DNA of 64,000 nt from Alistipes sp. (GTDB lineage: Bacteria > Bacteroidota > Bacteroidia > Bacteroidales > Rikenellaceae). Below the pieces are notes generated by a model. It worked only from the letters and a program-made list of their open reading frames with translations. It had not been told where the DNA came from and did no database searches. Below, one piece after another: positions 24,543 through 33,420 of the stretch. The position numbers and the translations under genes were made by a program. Where the stretch lies: assembly GCA_020026335.1 (NCBI GenBank), contig JAHHQO010000001.1, forward strand, positions 124,001 to 188,000, read 5' to 3'. Position 1 is the first letter of the stretch. Every line of letters begins with the position of its first letter.

Positions 24543-25523
24543 ATGATTACAATTTATCTCAAACAGTACAATAAAATCATTCGCAACGCCGACCCCAAGC
24601 TCTTCGATGAACTTGGTTACGACGACATATTGTGGATTGACATGCTTCTGCCCACCATCAAGGAGCAGAAGGCGGTTGAGAATTTCATCGAAGTGAGTCT
24701 CCAGACCCGTCAGCAGGTCGAGGAGATTGAGTCCACCTCCAAGTATTCCGAGAACGAGAACGCCATCATCTCCAACTCCAACTTCTTTGTGCCGACGGGC
24801 GATTCGTTCATCGTCGAGCCGGTGTCGTTCATCATCTCGTCGGAGGGTGTGCTGGTGTCGGTGCGCAGTGCCGAGTCACGGACGTTCCGCGAGACGGAGA
24901 AGCGTCTGCAGATGAACTACCGCAGCTACTCGACGGGCTACCACCTCTTCATCACGCTGTTGGAGGTGCGCATCGACTACGATGCCGACATGGTGGAGCT
25001 GATTGCCAAGCAGGTCGCTTCGCTGTCACGAGCCGTGACTTCGGAAGACGCCATCGACAAGGAGGTACTGCACCGCATCAGTGCCTTGCAGGAGAGCACC
25101 ATGTTGCTGCGAGAGAACATCTTTGACCGTCAGCGCGTGCTGTCGGGCATCTTGCGTTCGGAGCGTTTCCCCAACGATATCTACCCCCGTTTGCAGCTGA
25201 TGATTAAGGACGTGAACTCACTGATTAACCACGCCGATTTCAGCTTCCAGCGTTTGGACTATATCCAGGACGCGGCGTTGGGTCTGATTAACATCGAGCA
25301 GAACGAAATCGTCAAGATTTTCTCGGTGGCAGCCGTGATTTTCATGCCCGCGACACTCATCGCCTCGATTTACGGCATGAACTTCAATATCCCCGAACTC
25401 AACTGGACACTCGAACTCTCGAGTGGCACGATTATACCGCTGGGCTATCTGTTCGCCATCTTCATGATGCTGTTCTGCTCGGCAATGACCATCTGGTTCT
25501 TCAAGTATAAAAAGTGGCTCTAA
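24543..25523 (+). CDS. corA: CorA-family magnesium/divalent cation transporter
   Basis: 326 residues. CorA forms a pentameric inner-membrane channel for Mg2+ and similar ions. A long cytoplasmic N-terminal domain with helical stalk (residues about 1-265) precedes two C-terminal membrane helices; the selectivity motif is visible as IYGMNFNIPELNW (GMN at about 278-280), and the C terminus is basic (FKYKKWL). It follows the MqnA-like gene in the same direction and ends at a strong bidirectional terminator. Confidence 0.94.
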   Translation: MITIYLKQYNKIIRNADPKLFDELGYDDILWIDMLLPTIKEQKAVENFIEVSLQTRQQVEEIESTSKYSENENAIISNSNFFVPTGDSFIVEPVSFIISSEGVLVSVRSAESRTFRETEKRLQMNYRSYSTGYHLFITLLEVRIDYDADMVELIAKQVASLSRAVTSEDAIDKEVLHRISALQESTMLLRENIFDRQRVLSGILRSERFPNDIYPRLQLMIKDVNSLINHADFSFQRLDYIQDAALGLINIEQNEIVKIFSVAAVIFMPATLIASIYGMNFNIPELNWTLELSSGTIIPLGYLFAIFMMLFCSAMTIWFFKYKKWL

Positions 25524-25557
25524 TGAGGTGACGCCCCAAAGGATCACCGCCAACAAT

Positions 25558-25594
25558 AAAAAAGCCTGCGACAAGAGATTGTCGCAGGCTTTTC
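25558..25594. terminator. Bidirectional terminator between corA and ygiQ
   Basis: AAGCCTGCGACAA (25562-25574) pairs perfectly with TTGTCGCAGGCTT (25579-25591) around GAGA, flanked by A and T tracts. Confidence 0.94.
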
Positions 25595-25630
25595 TTCTAT
25601 CCTCCTGTGGGGAGTCTTCGCCCCGATAAT

Positions 25631-27709
25631 CTATCTGTATTTCTTGACGTTGCGCGATGGCGACCCCTTGCGGAAGGAGTCGTTGCGTGCGGAGTCGTTG
25701 CGCTGTGCGGTGCGTCCGCCACGCTGCTCTCCGCCACGGAACTCTTCGCGAAGGAAATCTCTGCCCGGGCGTCCGCCACGTGACGAACGGGTGGGGGTGA
25801 AGCGACCCTCGTCCCTGCGCTCGGCAAAGGGACGGCTCTCGTGACGCTCGTTGCGCGAACCGCTCGCATGATTGCCCTCGAAACGACTGCCGTTCGAACG
25901 ACCCTCCGCGCGACCTCCTCCGTCTCGCTCGGCAGATTTGGCGTAGGCATCACCCTTGCGGTGCTCGCGGAAGTTGCCCTTGCCCGATGTGGGGGTGTGC
26001 TGTCGGGGTTGCTCGTCGAAGAAGTAACTCTTCTGACGGCGTTTCTCCTCCTGCGTCTTGGCCACATAGACCTCCTCACCCGTGTAGGGGTTGTGTCCCG
26101 TGTAGAACATCACCGAGGAGAGGGTCATGGGCGTGGGGGTCAAATCCTGCACCTGCTCCAGATTGAAATGCAACTTGCCCAACACCTTCTCCGAGAGGTG
26201 CTGCATATCGCTCTCGTGGCAGCCGGGGTGCGAGGAGATGAAGTAGGGAATCAGCTGGTAGGGCAGTCCTTCGCGGTCACAGATGGTGTGGAAATCGCGG
26301 TTCAGCTTCTCGAACAGGGCGAAAGGTGGCTTGCGCATGAGCATCAGCACATTGTCTTCGGTGTGTTCGGGAGCGACCTTCAGACGACCCGAGGTGTGGT
26401 ACTTCAACACGGTTTCGAGATAGGGCGTGTCATCGAAAAGGTCGTAGCGGATACCGCTGCCGATAAATGCCTTCTTGATGCCCTTTATGGCGCGAATCTT
26501 CTCGTAGAGTGCCAACAGCGGACGGTGGTCGTTGTTCAGATTGGGACACGGGCGCGGATGGAGACACGACGGACGACGACACTTCTTGCACAGCTCGGTG
26601 TTCTTGCCGCCCATGCGGTACATATTGGCGGAGGGAGCGCCCACGTCCGAGAGATAGCCCTTGAATCCGGGCATACGGGTCACCTTCTCCACTTCGGCGA
26701 GAATCGACTTCTCGCTGCGCGAGTGAATGAATTTGCCCTGATGTGCGGAGATGGTGCAGAAGGCGCAACCGCCGAAGCAGCCGCGGTGGATGTTCACCGA
26801 GAACTTAATCATCTCCCAGGCGGGAATGTCGCCCTTGCCGTTGTAACGGGGGTGGGGCGCACGCTCGTAGGGGAGGTCAAACGACTGGTCGAGCTCCTCG
26901 GTGGTGAGTCCGTTGTAGGGCGGATTGACCACCACGTAGGTGTCGCGGGTGGGCTCCACGAGGGTGGCCACCTGCTCTTTGAGGTTGCTCTGGGTCTCTA
27001 TGATGGTGAAGTTCTTCTCGAAGGCCCGCATATCGCGCTGACACTCCTCGAAGGACGAGAGCATGATGGTCTTTTCGGGGTCGAGACGCTCGACATAGGC
27101 TTTGTCGGCGAGGAACGACACCTGCGGAATCTTGCGCAGGAGCTTGGCGTTGAAGCCGTTGCGCAGTGCCTTGGCGATTTGCTGAATGACACCCTCACCC
27201 ATGCCGTAAATCAGGAGGTCAGCCCCCGAATCCAACAGCACGGAGGGCATGAGCGAGTCGCTCCAGTAGTCGTAGTGGGTCAGACGGCGGAGTGAAGCCT
27301 CGATGCCGCCCACCACCACGGGCACGTGGGGGAAAAGTTCCTTGAGGATACGGGTGTAGACCGTCACGGCGTGGTCGGGACGGAATCCTGCCTTTCCGCC
27401 GGGGGTGTAGGCGTCGTCGTGACGCAGGCGGAGGTTGGCGGTGTAGTGATTGACCATGGAGTCCATGGCACCTGCCGACACACCGAAGAACAGACGCGGA
27501 GTGCCGAGTTTCTTGAAATCTCGCAGGTCGTCTCTCCAGTTGGGCTGGGGCACGATGGCCACCTTGTACCCCTCTTTTTCGAGCAGGCGACCCAGTACGG
27601 CAGTACCGAATGCCGGGTGGTCGATGTAGGCGTCACCCGTGAAGAGGATCACATCGAGCTGGTCCCAGCCTCGTTCGCGTACCTCTTTTATTGTGGTAGG
27701 TAAAAACAT
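25631..27709 (-). CDS. YgiQ-family radical SAM protein with basic, disordered tail
   Basis: 692 residues from ATG 27709 (MFLPTTIKEVRERGWDQLDV), the normal YgiQ start. An N-terminal B12-binding-like region (DVILFTGDAYIDHPAFG) leads into the radical SAM core with the 4Fe-4S ligands Cys311, Cys315 and Cys318 in RGCFGGCAFC. Residues about 585-692 are low-complexity and rich in Arg, Gly, Ser and Asp (SSRGGRPGRDF, FRGGEQRGGRT), resembling an RGG-type RNA-binding tail. Substrate unknown. It is 71 bp downstream of rluD but separated by a terminator-like hairpin. Confidence 0.92.
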   Translation of the reverse strand: MFLPTTIKEVRERGWDQLDVILFTGDAYIDHPAFGTAVLGRLLEKEGYKVAIVPQPNWRDDLRDFKKLGTPRLFFGVSAGAMDSMVNHYTANLRLRHDDAYTPGGKAGFRPDHAVTVYTRILKELFPHVPVVVGGIEASLRRLTHYDYWSDSLMPSVLLDSGADLLIYGMGEGVIQQIAKALRNGFNAKLLRKIPQVSFLADKAYVERLDPEKTIMLSSFEECQRDMRAFEKNFTIIETQSNLKEQVATLVEPTRDTYVVVNPPYNGLTTEELDQSFDLPYERAPHPRYNGKGDIPAWEMIKFSVNIHRGCFGGCAFCTISAHQGKFIHSRSEKSILAEVEKVTRMPGFKGYLSDVGAPSANMYRMGGKNTELCKKCRRPSCLHPRPCPNLNNDHRPLLALYEKIRAIKGIKKAFIGSGIRYDLFDDTPYLETVLKYHTSGRLKVAPEHTEDNVLMLMRKPPFALFEKLNRDFHTICDREGLPYQLIPYFISSHPGCHESDMQHLSEKVLGKLHFNLEQVQDLTPTPMTLSSVMFYTGHNPYTGEEVYVAKTQEEKRRQKSYFFDEQPRQHTPTSGKGNFREHRKGDAYAKSAERDGGGRAEGRSNGSRFEGNHASGSRNERHESRPFAERRDEGRFTPTRSSRGGRPGRDFLREEFRGGEQRGGRTAQRNDSARNDSFRKGSPSRNVKKYR

Positions 27710-27747
27710 GACATTATATGATATGGCCACACCGGGGTGACCGTTCG

Positions 27748-27771
27748 AAAAAAGCCCCGTGGAGGGCTTTT
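27748..27771 (-). terminator. Terminator after rluD
   Basis: On the minus strand AAAAGCCC (27771-27764) pairs with GGGCTTTT (27757-27750) and is followed by further T residues. The stem is short, so readthrough into ygiQ is possible. Confidence 0.72.
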
Positions 27772-27780
27772 CGTGTATTC

Positions 27781-28887
27781 TTATTCGTTGAGTTCTCCGC
27801 GTGCGGCCAGATAGCCGTCCCACTTGGCGAGCAGTGCCTTGAAGTCGTCGGGCAGCTCGCTGTCGAAGAGCACCTCCTTGCCGGTGCGCGGATGTACGAA
27901 GCCCAGCAGTCGGGCGTGGAGTGCCTGTCGGGGACACACCTCGAAGCAGTTCTCCACAAACTGGCGGTACTTGGCGAAGGTCGTACCCTTGAGTATGCGG
28001 TCGCCGCCGTAGCGTTCGTCATTGAAGAGCGGATGCCCCTTCCACGCCATGTGAACACGAATCTGGTGGGTGCGTCCCGTCTCCAGACGACACTCCACGA
28101 GGGTCACATAGCCGTAACGCTTCAGCACCTTGTAGTGGGTCACGGCGTGCTTGCCCTGCGAGCCGTCCTCGAAGACATACATATTCTGACGCTCCTTGGG
28201 CGAGCGGCCGATGTTGCCCGTGATGGTGCCCTCGTCCTCCTCGAAGTTGCCCCACACCAGAGCCACATAGCGGCGCTGAATGGAGTGGTCGAAGAACTGC
28301 TTGGCCAGACGTGCGTGTGCCTCCTCGTTCTTTGCCACGACCAAAAGACCCGAGGTGTTCTTGTCGATACGGTGCACCAGACCGGCACGCATATTGTCAT
28401 ACTGCGCCGTCTCATCGTCCTTGAGGTGATACATCAGTGCATTGACCAGCGTACCGCTGTGGTTGCCCACACCGGGGTGGACGACCAGACCGGCAGGCTT
28501 GTTGACGATGAGCAGGTCGTCGTCCTCGTAGGGAATCTCCAGCGGAATGTCCTCGGCGATGACCTCGTTGTCACGGCGCGGATAGGGCATCACCAGCTGG
28601 ATACGGTCGAAGGGCTTGACCTTGTAGCTCGATTTGGTGGGCTTGCCATTGACCAGCACGTTGCCGTTGTCGGCAGCCACCTGTATGCGGTTGCGCGAGC
28701 AGTGCTCCATGCGTATGGTGAGGTACTTGTCCAGTCGGAGGAGTGCCTGACCCTTGTCGACCGTCACCGCAAAATGCTCATAGAGACCATCCTCTTCGTC
28801 TTCGGCCACTTCGTCAATATCGTCGCAGTCTTGGTCTACGAATGTTTCGTTTTGGGGGATTATCTCGTCTTTGTAATCTGCTGTCAT
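27781..28887 (-). CDS. rluD: RluD-family 23S rRNA pseudouridine synthase
   Basis: 368 residues from ATG 28887 (MTADYKDEIIPQ). An acidic N-terminal stretch is followed by an S4 RNA-binding domain (LRLDKYLTIRMEHCSRNRIQ) and the pseudouridine synthase domain with the catalytic-aspartate motif GLVHRIDKNTSGLL and the later RTHQIRVHMAWKGHPL. RluD makes pseudouridines in helix 69 of 23S rRNA. It is the last gene of tgt-lptG-PASTA-rluD, 76 bp after the PASTA gene. Confidence 0.95.
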   Translation of the reverse strand: MTADYKDEIIPQNETFVDQDCDDIDEVAEDEEDGLYEHFAVTVDKGQALLRLDKYLTIRMEHCSRNRIQVAADNGNVLVNGKPTKSSYKVKPFDRIQLVMPYPRRDNEVIAEDIPLEIPYEDDDLLIVNKPAGLVVHPGVGNHSGTLVNALMYHLKDDETAQYDNMRAGLVHRIDKNTSGLLVVAKNEEAHARLAKQFFDHSIQRRYVALVWGNFEEDEGTITGNIGRSPKERQNMYVFEDGSQGKHAVTHYKVLKRYGYVTLVECRLETGRTHQIRVHMAWKGHPLFNDERYGGDRILKGTTFAKYRQFVENCFEVCPRQALHARLLGFVHPRTGKEVLFDSELPDDFKALLAKWDGYLAARGELNE

Positions 28888-28963
28888 TTGTTCTCTCACC
28901 TTATAATATGATAGTTGCTTGTCGTTGTGTAGTTGAAATTTTCCTGATTTTCGGGGCTGTCGA

Positions 28964-29923
28964 TTAGTCGAACATACCCTCATCGTCATCGGGCACGGTG
29001 GCAGGAGCTTCTGCCGAGGGGTTGAGCAAACCCTCCATGCGGGCTTTCTCCAGCGAGTCGGCCTTCATCTCCTCCTCCTTGATGCGCAGTTCGGCCTGCT
29101 CGCGAGCCTGCTTCTCCGCCTCCTTGAAGTGGCGGTCTACCAGCTTGTCATCGAGCGAAAGGCGCAAATCCACACGCGAGCCCAGCTGTGCGTGACGCTC
29201 TGCCGAGGGCGACTGAATGAAGACGCGCGCGTCCTTCTTGTCGAGGAGGTTGATGTCGCCGTCATACTCCACCTTGCCCACATTGAGACCCAACTCCCAG
29301 ATGCGGCTCTTGGCCTCGCGCAATTCGAAGCCCACGACCTGCGGCACAACGGTCAGCTCCGAGCCTGCCTCGACACCCACGGTGAGGACCACGCCCGAAC
29401 CGATTTCGGCTTCAATCTTGCTGCCGGGGACGATTTCTTTACCCTCGTACTGCTCGCCGAGGACGTAGTTGGTTGCCATGTCGTTCTGGTAGACCAGCTC
29501 CTTGATTTCGAGACCTGCAATCTCGAGCATGTTCTTGGCCTGGCGCAGTGAGCGCGATGCCACATAGGGTACGGGCACCATCTTCTGACGGAAGGAGTTG
29601 ATGGTGACATAAATCGTGCGTCCGGGTTTGACCTCCACGCCGCCCTGCGGCAGCTGGTCGAGAATGATACCGCCCTCGTAGGCGGCCACAAACAGCGAGT
29701 CGTTGATGTGGAGTTTGAGGTCGTGCTTGCGAGCCATGCGCATGGCCTGGTCGTAGGGCATGCCCGAGAAGTCGGGCACGGTGCTGCGCGAGCCGTGGCG
29801 TGTGCCGATTTGCATGGCCAGATGTGCCAGAATGGCCATCGCCAGAATGATGAGGGCCATCAGCAAAAGATTGTAGACCAGACGGTGCTGTTCCTTGAAC
29901 TGAATGAGTGTGTTTTTGTCCAT
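28964..29923 (-). CDS. Membrane-anchored PASTA-domain protein without a kinase domain
   Basis: 319 residues. One membrane helix (about 17-38) is followed by three PASTA repeats: VPDFSGMPYDQAMRMARKHDL, VPYVASRSLRQAKNMLEIAGL and VPQVVGFELREAKSRIWELGL begin each unit. The C-terminal 75 residues are charged and probably coiled coil (HFKEAEKQAREQAELRIKEE). PASTA domains bind peptidoglycan or muropeptides and are usually attached to Ser/Thr kinases or penicillin-binding proteins; here neither is present. Position between lptG and rluD is conserved in Bacteroidales. An envelope role is inferred. Confidence 0.9.
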   Translation of the reverse strand: MDKNTLIQFKEQHRLVYNLLLMALIILAMAILAHLAMQIGTRHGSRSTVPDFSGMPYDQAMRMARKHDLKLHINDSLFVAAYEGGIILDQLPQGGVEVKPGRTIYVTINSFRQKMVPVPYVASRSLRQAKNMLEIAGLEIKELVYQNDMATNYVLGEQYEGKEIVPGSKIEAEIGSGVVLTVGVEAGSELTVVPQVVGFELREAKSRIWELGLNVGKVEYDGDINLLDKKDARVFIQSPSAERHAQLGSRVDLRLSLDDKLVDRHFKEAEKQAREQAELRIKEEEMKADSLEKARMEGLLNPSAEAPATVPDDDEGMFD

Positions 29924-29930
29924 CGTGAGA

Positions 29931-31034
29931 TTATTTGGGAGCCTTCTGATAGAGGTAAATCGCTATACCGAGGTAGATGATGTTCGGGAGCCATACGGCA
30001 ATCTGCGGAGGCATGGTGCCGCTCTTGGCAAACTCCTCGAAGAAACGGTTGAAGAGAATGTAGGAGAAGCACAATCCCGTGCCGATACCGATGTGAAGAC
30101 CCGTTCCGCCGCGCACCTTGCGTGACGAGAGCGAGACACCGATGAGGGTGAGAATGAAGGTCGAGAGCGGGTAGGCATATCGTGCCTGACGCTCCACCTC
30201 GATGATGTTAATCGAGTCGGAACCCTTGGCGCGCTGCTGGTCGATAAAGTCGTTCAGCTCGGAGATGTTCATGGTCTGAATCAACTCATTGACGCGACCC
30301 AGCTCCGTGACTTCGAGATTGATGAGCGTGTCGAGGTTGCGGTGCTGCGAGAAGGTCTCGTTGCCCTTGGCATCGAACGAGCGGCGCGTGTAGCGCGAAG
30401 CCGTCCAGCGTTTGGTGTCGGGGGCAAACGAAGCATCGGCAGCCTCCAGCGAGCAGGTGATTTCGCCCCCCTCGTAGTGCTCCAGCGCGAAGAACGAGGC
30501 GCGGTGCTCGACCTCCTGATAGCCGCGGATGTAGGCAAACGTGCCGGGTTCGATTTGTCGGTAGATGTGACGGTCGAACTGGGTGTTGTGGCGGCGTTTG
30601 ATGTACTTCGACTCAAAGGTGACAATCTTCTTCTGCGAGATGGGTATGAGCCACAGGTTGAGCGTCAGCGACAGACTGCCGATGATGAGCGCGCCGAGGA
30701 AGTAGGGCCACATGAGTCGTCTGAACGACATACCGCCCGACAACATCGCCACAATCTCGGTCTGGTAGGCCATCTTCGAGGTGAAGAAGATACACGCGAT
30801 GAAGGTGAACAGACCGCTGAACTGGTTGATGAAGAAGGGTACAAAATTGAAGTAGTAGTCGAAGATGACCTTCGAGAAGGGGGCGTGAAGCTCCGTGAAG
30901 TCGTCAATCTTTTCGACATAGTCGAACAACACCACGATGACGATAATCATCGCGATGGCGAAAAAGTAGGTCGATAGAAACTTCTTCAGAATGTACCTGT
31001 CGAGGATTTTAAATCCCGGAAACTGTATCTTCAT
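29931..31034 (-). CDS. LptF/LptG-family lipopolysaccharide export permease
   Basis: 367 residues. Six membrane helices (three near each end) surround a periplasmic jellyroll-like region, as in YjgP/YjgQ permeases. The start ILDRYILKKFLSTYFFAIAMI and the segment KMAYQTEIVAMLSGGMSFRRLMWPYFLGA match the family. With LptB and a partner permease it pulls lipopolysaccharide from the inner membrane to the Lpt bridge. It lies seven bases after tgt and seven before the PASTA gene. Whether it corresponds to LptF or LptG cannot be decided here. Confidence 0.92.
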   Translation of the reverse strand: MKIQFPGFKILDRYILKKFLSTYFFAIAMIIVIVVLFDYVEKIDDFTELHAPFSKVIFDYYFNFVPFFINQFSGLFTFIACIFFTSKMAYQTEIVAMLSGGMSFRRLMWPYFLGALIIGSLSLTLNLWLIPISQKKIVTFESKYIKRRHNTQFDRHIYRQIEPGTFAYIRGYQEVEHRASFFALEHYEGGEITCSLEAADASFAPDTKRWTASRYTRRSFDAKGNETFSQHRNLDTLINLEVTELGRVNELIQTMNISELNDFIDQQRAKGSDSINIIEVERQARYAYPLSTFILTLIGVSLSSRKVRGGTGLHIGIGTGLCFSYILFNRFFEEFAKSGTMPPQIAVWLPNIIYLGIAIYLYQKAPK

Positions 31035-31041
31035 AGTGATT

Positions 31042-32172
31042 TTACAATCTGCGTTCGAGCTTGATTACCATTTCGTCCTTCCACTGTTTGAAGTCGCCGG
31101 CGATGATGTGTTCGCGGGCGGCGGTGACCAGTCGGAGGTAGAAAGCTATGTTGTGGAGCGAGGCGATTTGAGCCGCCAGCATCTCGCCACACACCGCCAG
31201 GTGGTGGAGATAGGCCTTCGAGTAGAGGGTGTCCACAAAGGCGGTACCCTCGGGGTCGATGGGCGAGAAATCGTCCTCCCATTTCTTGTTGCGGATGTTG
31301 ATGCGACCCTCGGCGGTGAAGAGCATGCCGTTGCGGCCGTTGCGCGTGGGCATCACACAGTCGAACATATCGACACCGCGTTCGATGGCCTCCAGAATAT
31401 TGACCGGCGTACCGACACCCATCAGATAACGGGGACGGTCCTCGGGCAGTATGGCATTGACCACCTCAATCATTTCGTACATCACGGGCGTGGGTTCACC
31501 CACCGCCAGTCCGCCGATGGCGTAACCGTCGGCATCGTATTTCTGCACATTCTCCGCCGCACGCGCTCTCAGGTCGGGGTAGGTGCAACCCTGCACGATG
31601 GGGAAGAGTGCCTGATAGTGACCATACTTGGGCTGGGTCTGGTGGTAGCGGTTGAAGCAGCGTTCGAGCCAGCGTTCGGTGAGGTCGAGCGATTTGGCGG
31701 CGTAGTCGCGCGGTGCATCGCCGGGAGGGCACTCGTCGAATGCCATCATGATGTCGGCACCGATGGTGCGCTCGGTATCCATCACGCTTTCGGGGGTGAA
31801 GAGGTGCTTCGAGCCGTCGATGTGCGAGCGGAAGTGGCAACCCTCTTCGGTGAGCTTGCGACAGTCGGCGAGCGAGAAGACCTGAAAACCACCGCTGTCG
31901 GTGAGCATGGGACCCTCCCATGTCGAGAAACGGTGCACACCGCCTGCCTTCTCGATAATCTCCATGCCGGGACGCATATAGAGATGGTAGGTGTTGGCGA
32001 GGATAATCTGGGCGCGGGCTTCGTTTTTCACGTCGCGGTGAAAGATACCTTTCACGGTGGCTGCCGTTCCGACAGGCATGAATATCGGCGTGCGAATGAC
32101 GCCGTGGTCGGTCTGCAACTCGCCGGCGCGTGCCTTCGACGAGGAGTCCTTATGTTGCAATGTAAATTTCAT
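31042..32172 (-). CDS. tgt: tRNA-guanine(34) transglycosylase (queuine/preQ1 insertion)
   Basis: 376 residues from ATG 32172; ATG 32178 two codons earlier is equally possible. It exchanges guanine 34 for preQ1 in tRNAs with GUN anticodons. Active-site regions are visible: LTDSGGFQVFSL with the Asp base, IGGLAVGEP, and FDCVMPTRNGRNG with the nucleophile region. The usual zinc-site cysteines (CxCxxC) near the C terminus are replaced by EGTAFVDTLYSKAYLHHL, as in other Bacteroidetes as far as recalled. First gene of the tgt-lptG-PASTA-rluD operon. Confidence 0.95.
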   Translation of the reverse strand: MKFTLQHKDSSSKARAGELQTDHGVIRTPIFMPVGTAATVKGIFHRDVKNEARAQIILANTYHLYMRPGMEIIEKAGGVHRFSTWEGPMLTDSGGFQVFSLADCRKLTEEGCHFRSHIDGSKHLFTPESVMDTERTIGADIMMAFDECPPGDAPRDYAAKSLDLTERWLERCFNRYHQTQPKYGHYQALFPIVQGCTYPDLRARAAENVQKYDADGYAIGGLAVGEPTPVMYEMIEVVNAILPEDRPRYLMGVGTPVNILEAIERGVDMFDCVMPTRNGRNGMLFTAEGRINIRNKKWEDDFSPIDPEGTAFVDTLYSKAYLHHLAVCGEMLAAQIASLHNIAFYLRLVTAAREHIIAGDFKQWKDEMVIKLERRL

Positions 32173-32188
32173 ACTCATATATATTTGG

Positions 32189-32196
32189 CAAAAATA
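32189..32196 (-). promoter_or_regulatory. -7 promoter element for the tgt operon
   Basis: The minus strand reads TATTTTTG (TAnnTTTG) about 17 bases before the tgt start. It faces away from the glycosyltransferase promoter. Confidence 0.6.
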
Positions 32197-32241
32197 GTCA
32201 AAATAATTCTGAAAACTGAATTTTGATTTCCTAATTGTTTG

Positions 32242-32249
32242 TACCTTTG
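32242..32249 (+). promoter_or_regulatory. -7 promoter element for glycosyltransferase-sigma-rsmG
   Basis: TACCTTTG is a perfect TAnnTTTG 16 bases before the start codon. TTTTG at 32221-32225 is an upstream candidate at a short spacing of 16 bp. Confidence 0.6.
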
Positions 32250-32265
32250 CACATATTTCGAAATT

Positions 32266-33420
32266 ATGCACTATTTTGATTTGTTTTTAGAGGCTTATGG
32301 CCGGGAAGGTGTGGCGCTCACCGCGATTCTGCTGGTGCTGTTGGCCATCCAGCTCTATTACTATATCTTCGTCTACGGAGCAGTTCCCGACTATAAAAAC
32401 AGCAAACGTCCGCCCCTGTTGGAGAAGGAGCCCCCCGTTTCCATCATCGTGCCGCTCTTTTCCGAGGACTACACCTTTGTCGAGGAACGCCTGCCGCTCA
32501 TTCTGGCACAGAACTACTCCTCGTTCGAGATTATTGTGGTCTACGTGGGTCAGGACAACGACTTCTATGAGGACGTCTCGACCATCAAGCAGAGCTTCCC
32601 CAATATCTTCGTCACGAAGATTCACCTCAATCCGCGTTTCCCCATTTCGCGTAAAATGGCGCTCAACGTGGGTATCAAGTCGGCGCACTACGAGCACCTG
32701 CTCTTCACCTCGACCGATGCCTACCCCCAGTCCGACAGCTGGTTGTCGCTCATGGCCAAGGGCTTCATGCGCGGTGACATCGTCATCGGCTACTGCGGTC
32801 TGGAGTCGGACAAGGGATTGACCAACTACATGATGCGTGCATGGCGCATGATGCACTCCGTCGATTGGATTGCCCGTGCCGTGCGCCGCCGTCCCTACCG
32901 CGGTATCCTCCACAACTTCGGCTTCACGAAGACCCTCTATTTCGGGGTCAACGGATTCGGACACCTGAACATGAACATCGGCGAGGACGACCTCTTCCTG
33001 CAACAGATTATGACGCGCGACAATGTGAGCGTGGTGCTCTCGCCACGTGCCGCACTGCGCGAGAAACGCTGGGGCGGCATGAAGTGGTGGATGGACAGGG
33101 TGCGCTACTTCGGTTCGTCGTTCAAGTTCTTCCCCATGGCGGTGAAAAACTACATCATCTGGGAACTTTCCACCCGTGTGCTGTTCTTCCTTTCGCTGCT
33201 CTGTGCGTTGGTGGTCATGCCCCTCGAAATCAAACTCTTTGCCCTGCTGTTGGGTATCGTGCGTTTGGTATTCGTACTGCTCAAAGTGAAGAAAATCTCC
33301 CGCCGTCTGGGTGAGGAGAAGATGACTTCGCGCTATGTGATTTACGACCTGCTCAGCCCCCTGTGGAGCTTGTGGGTGGGGGTGATACTCATGCGTAAAG
33401 ACGAACGTGTATGGAGGTAG
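32266..33420 (+). CDS. Family 2 glycosyltransferase, membrane-bound
   Basis: 384 residues from ATG 32266 (MHYFDLFLEAYG), placed right after the promoter. One N-terminal membrane helix (about 15-37) precedes a GT-A domain with PVSIIVPLFSEDYTFVEERL, a TSTDAYPQSDSW region in the DxD position, and NIGEDDLFLQQIM as the acceptor ED motif. Two or three hydrophobic segments follow. It probably adds a sugar to an envelope glycan from the inner membrane. It overlaps the ECF sigma gene by 10 nt, so they are translationally linked. Sugar and acceptor are unknown. Confidence 0.88.
   Translation: MHYFDLFLEAYGREGVALTAILLVLLAIQLYYYIFVYGAVPDYKNSKRPPLLEKEPPVSIIVPLFSEDYTFVEERLPLILAQNYSSFEIIVVYVGQDNDFYEDVSTIKQSFPNIFVTKIHLNPRFPISRKMALNVGIKSAHYEHLLFTSTDAYPQSDSWLSLMAKGFMRGDIVIGYCGLESDKGLTNYMMRAWRMMHSVDWIARAVRRRPYRGILHNFGFTKTLYFGVNGFGHLNMNIGEDDLFLQQIMTRDNVSVVLSPRAALREKRWGGMKWWMDRVRYFGSSFKFFPMAVKNYIIWELSTRVLFFLSLLCALVVMPLEIKLFALLLGIVRLVFVLLKVKKISRRLGEEKMTSRYVIYDLLSPLWSLWVGVILMRKDERVWR

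Noticed and set aside
25841..27295. 484-codon plus-strand frame opposite ygiQ
   Set aside because: Antisense to intact radical SAM motifs; no family features.
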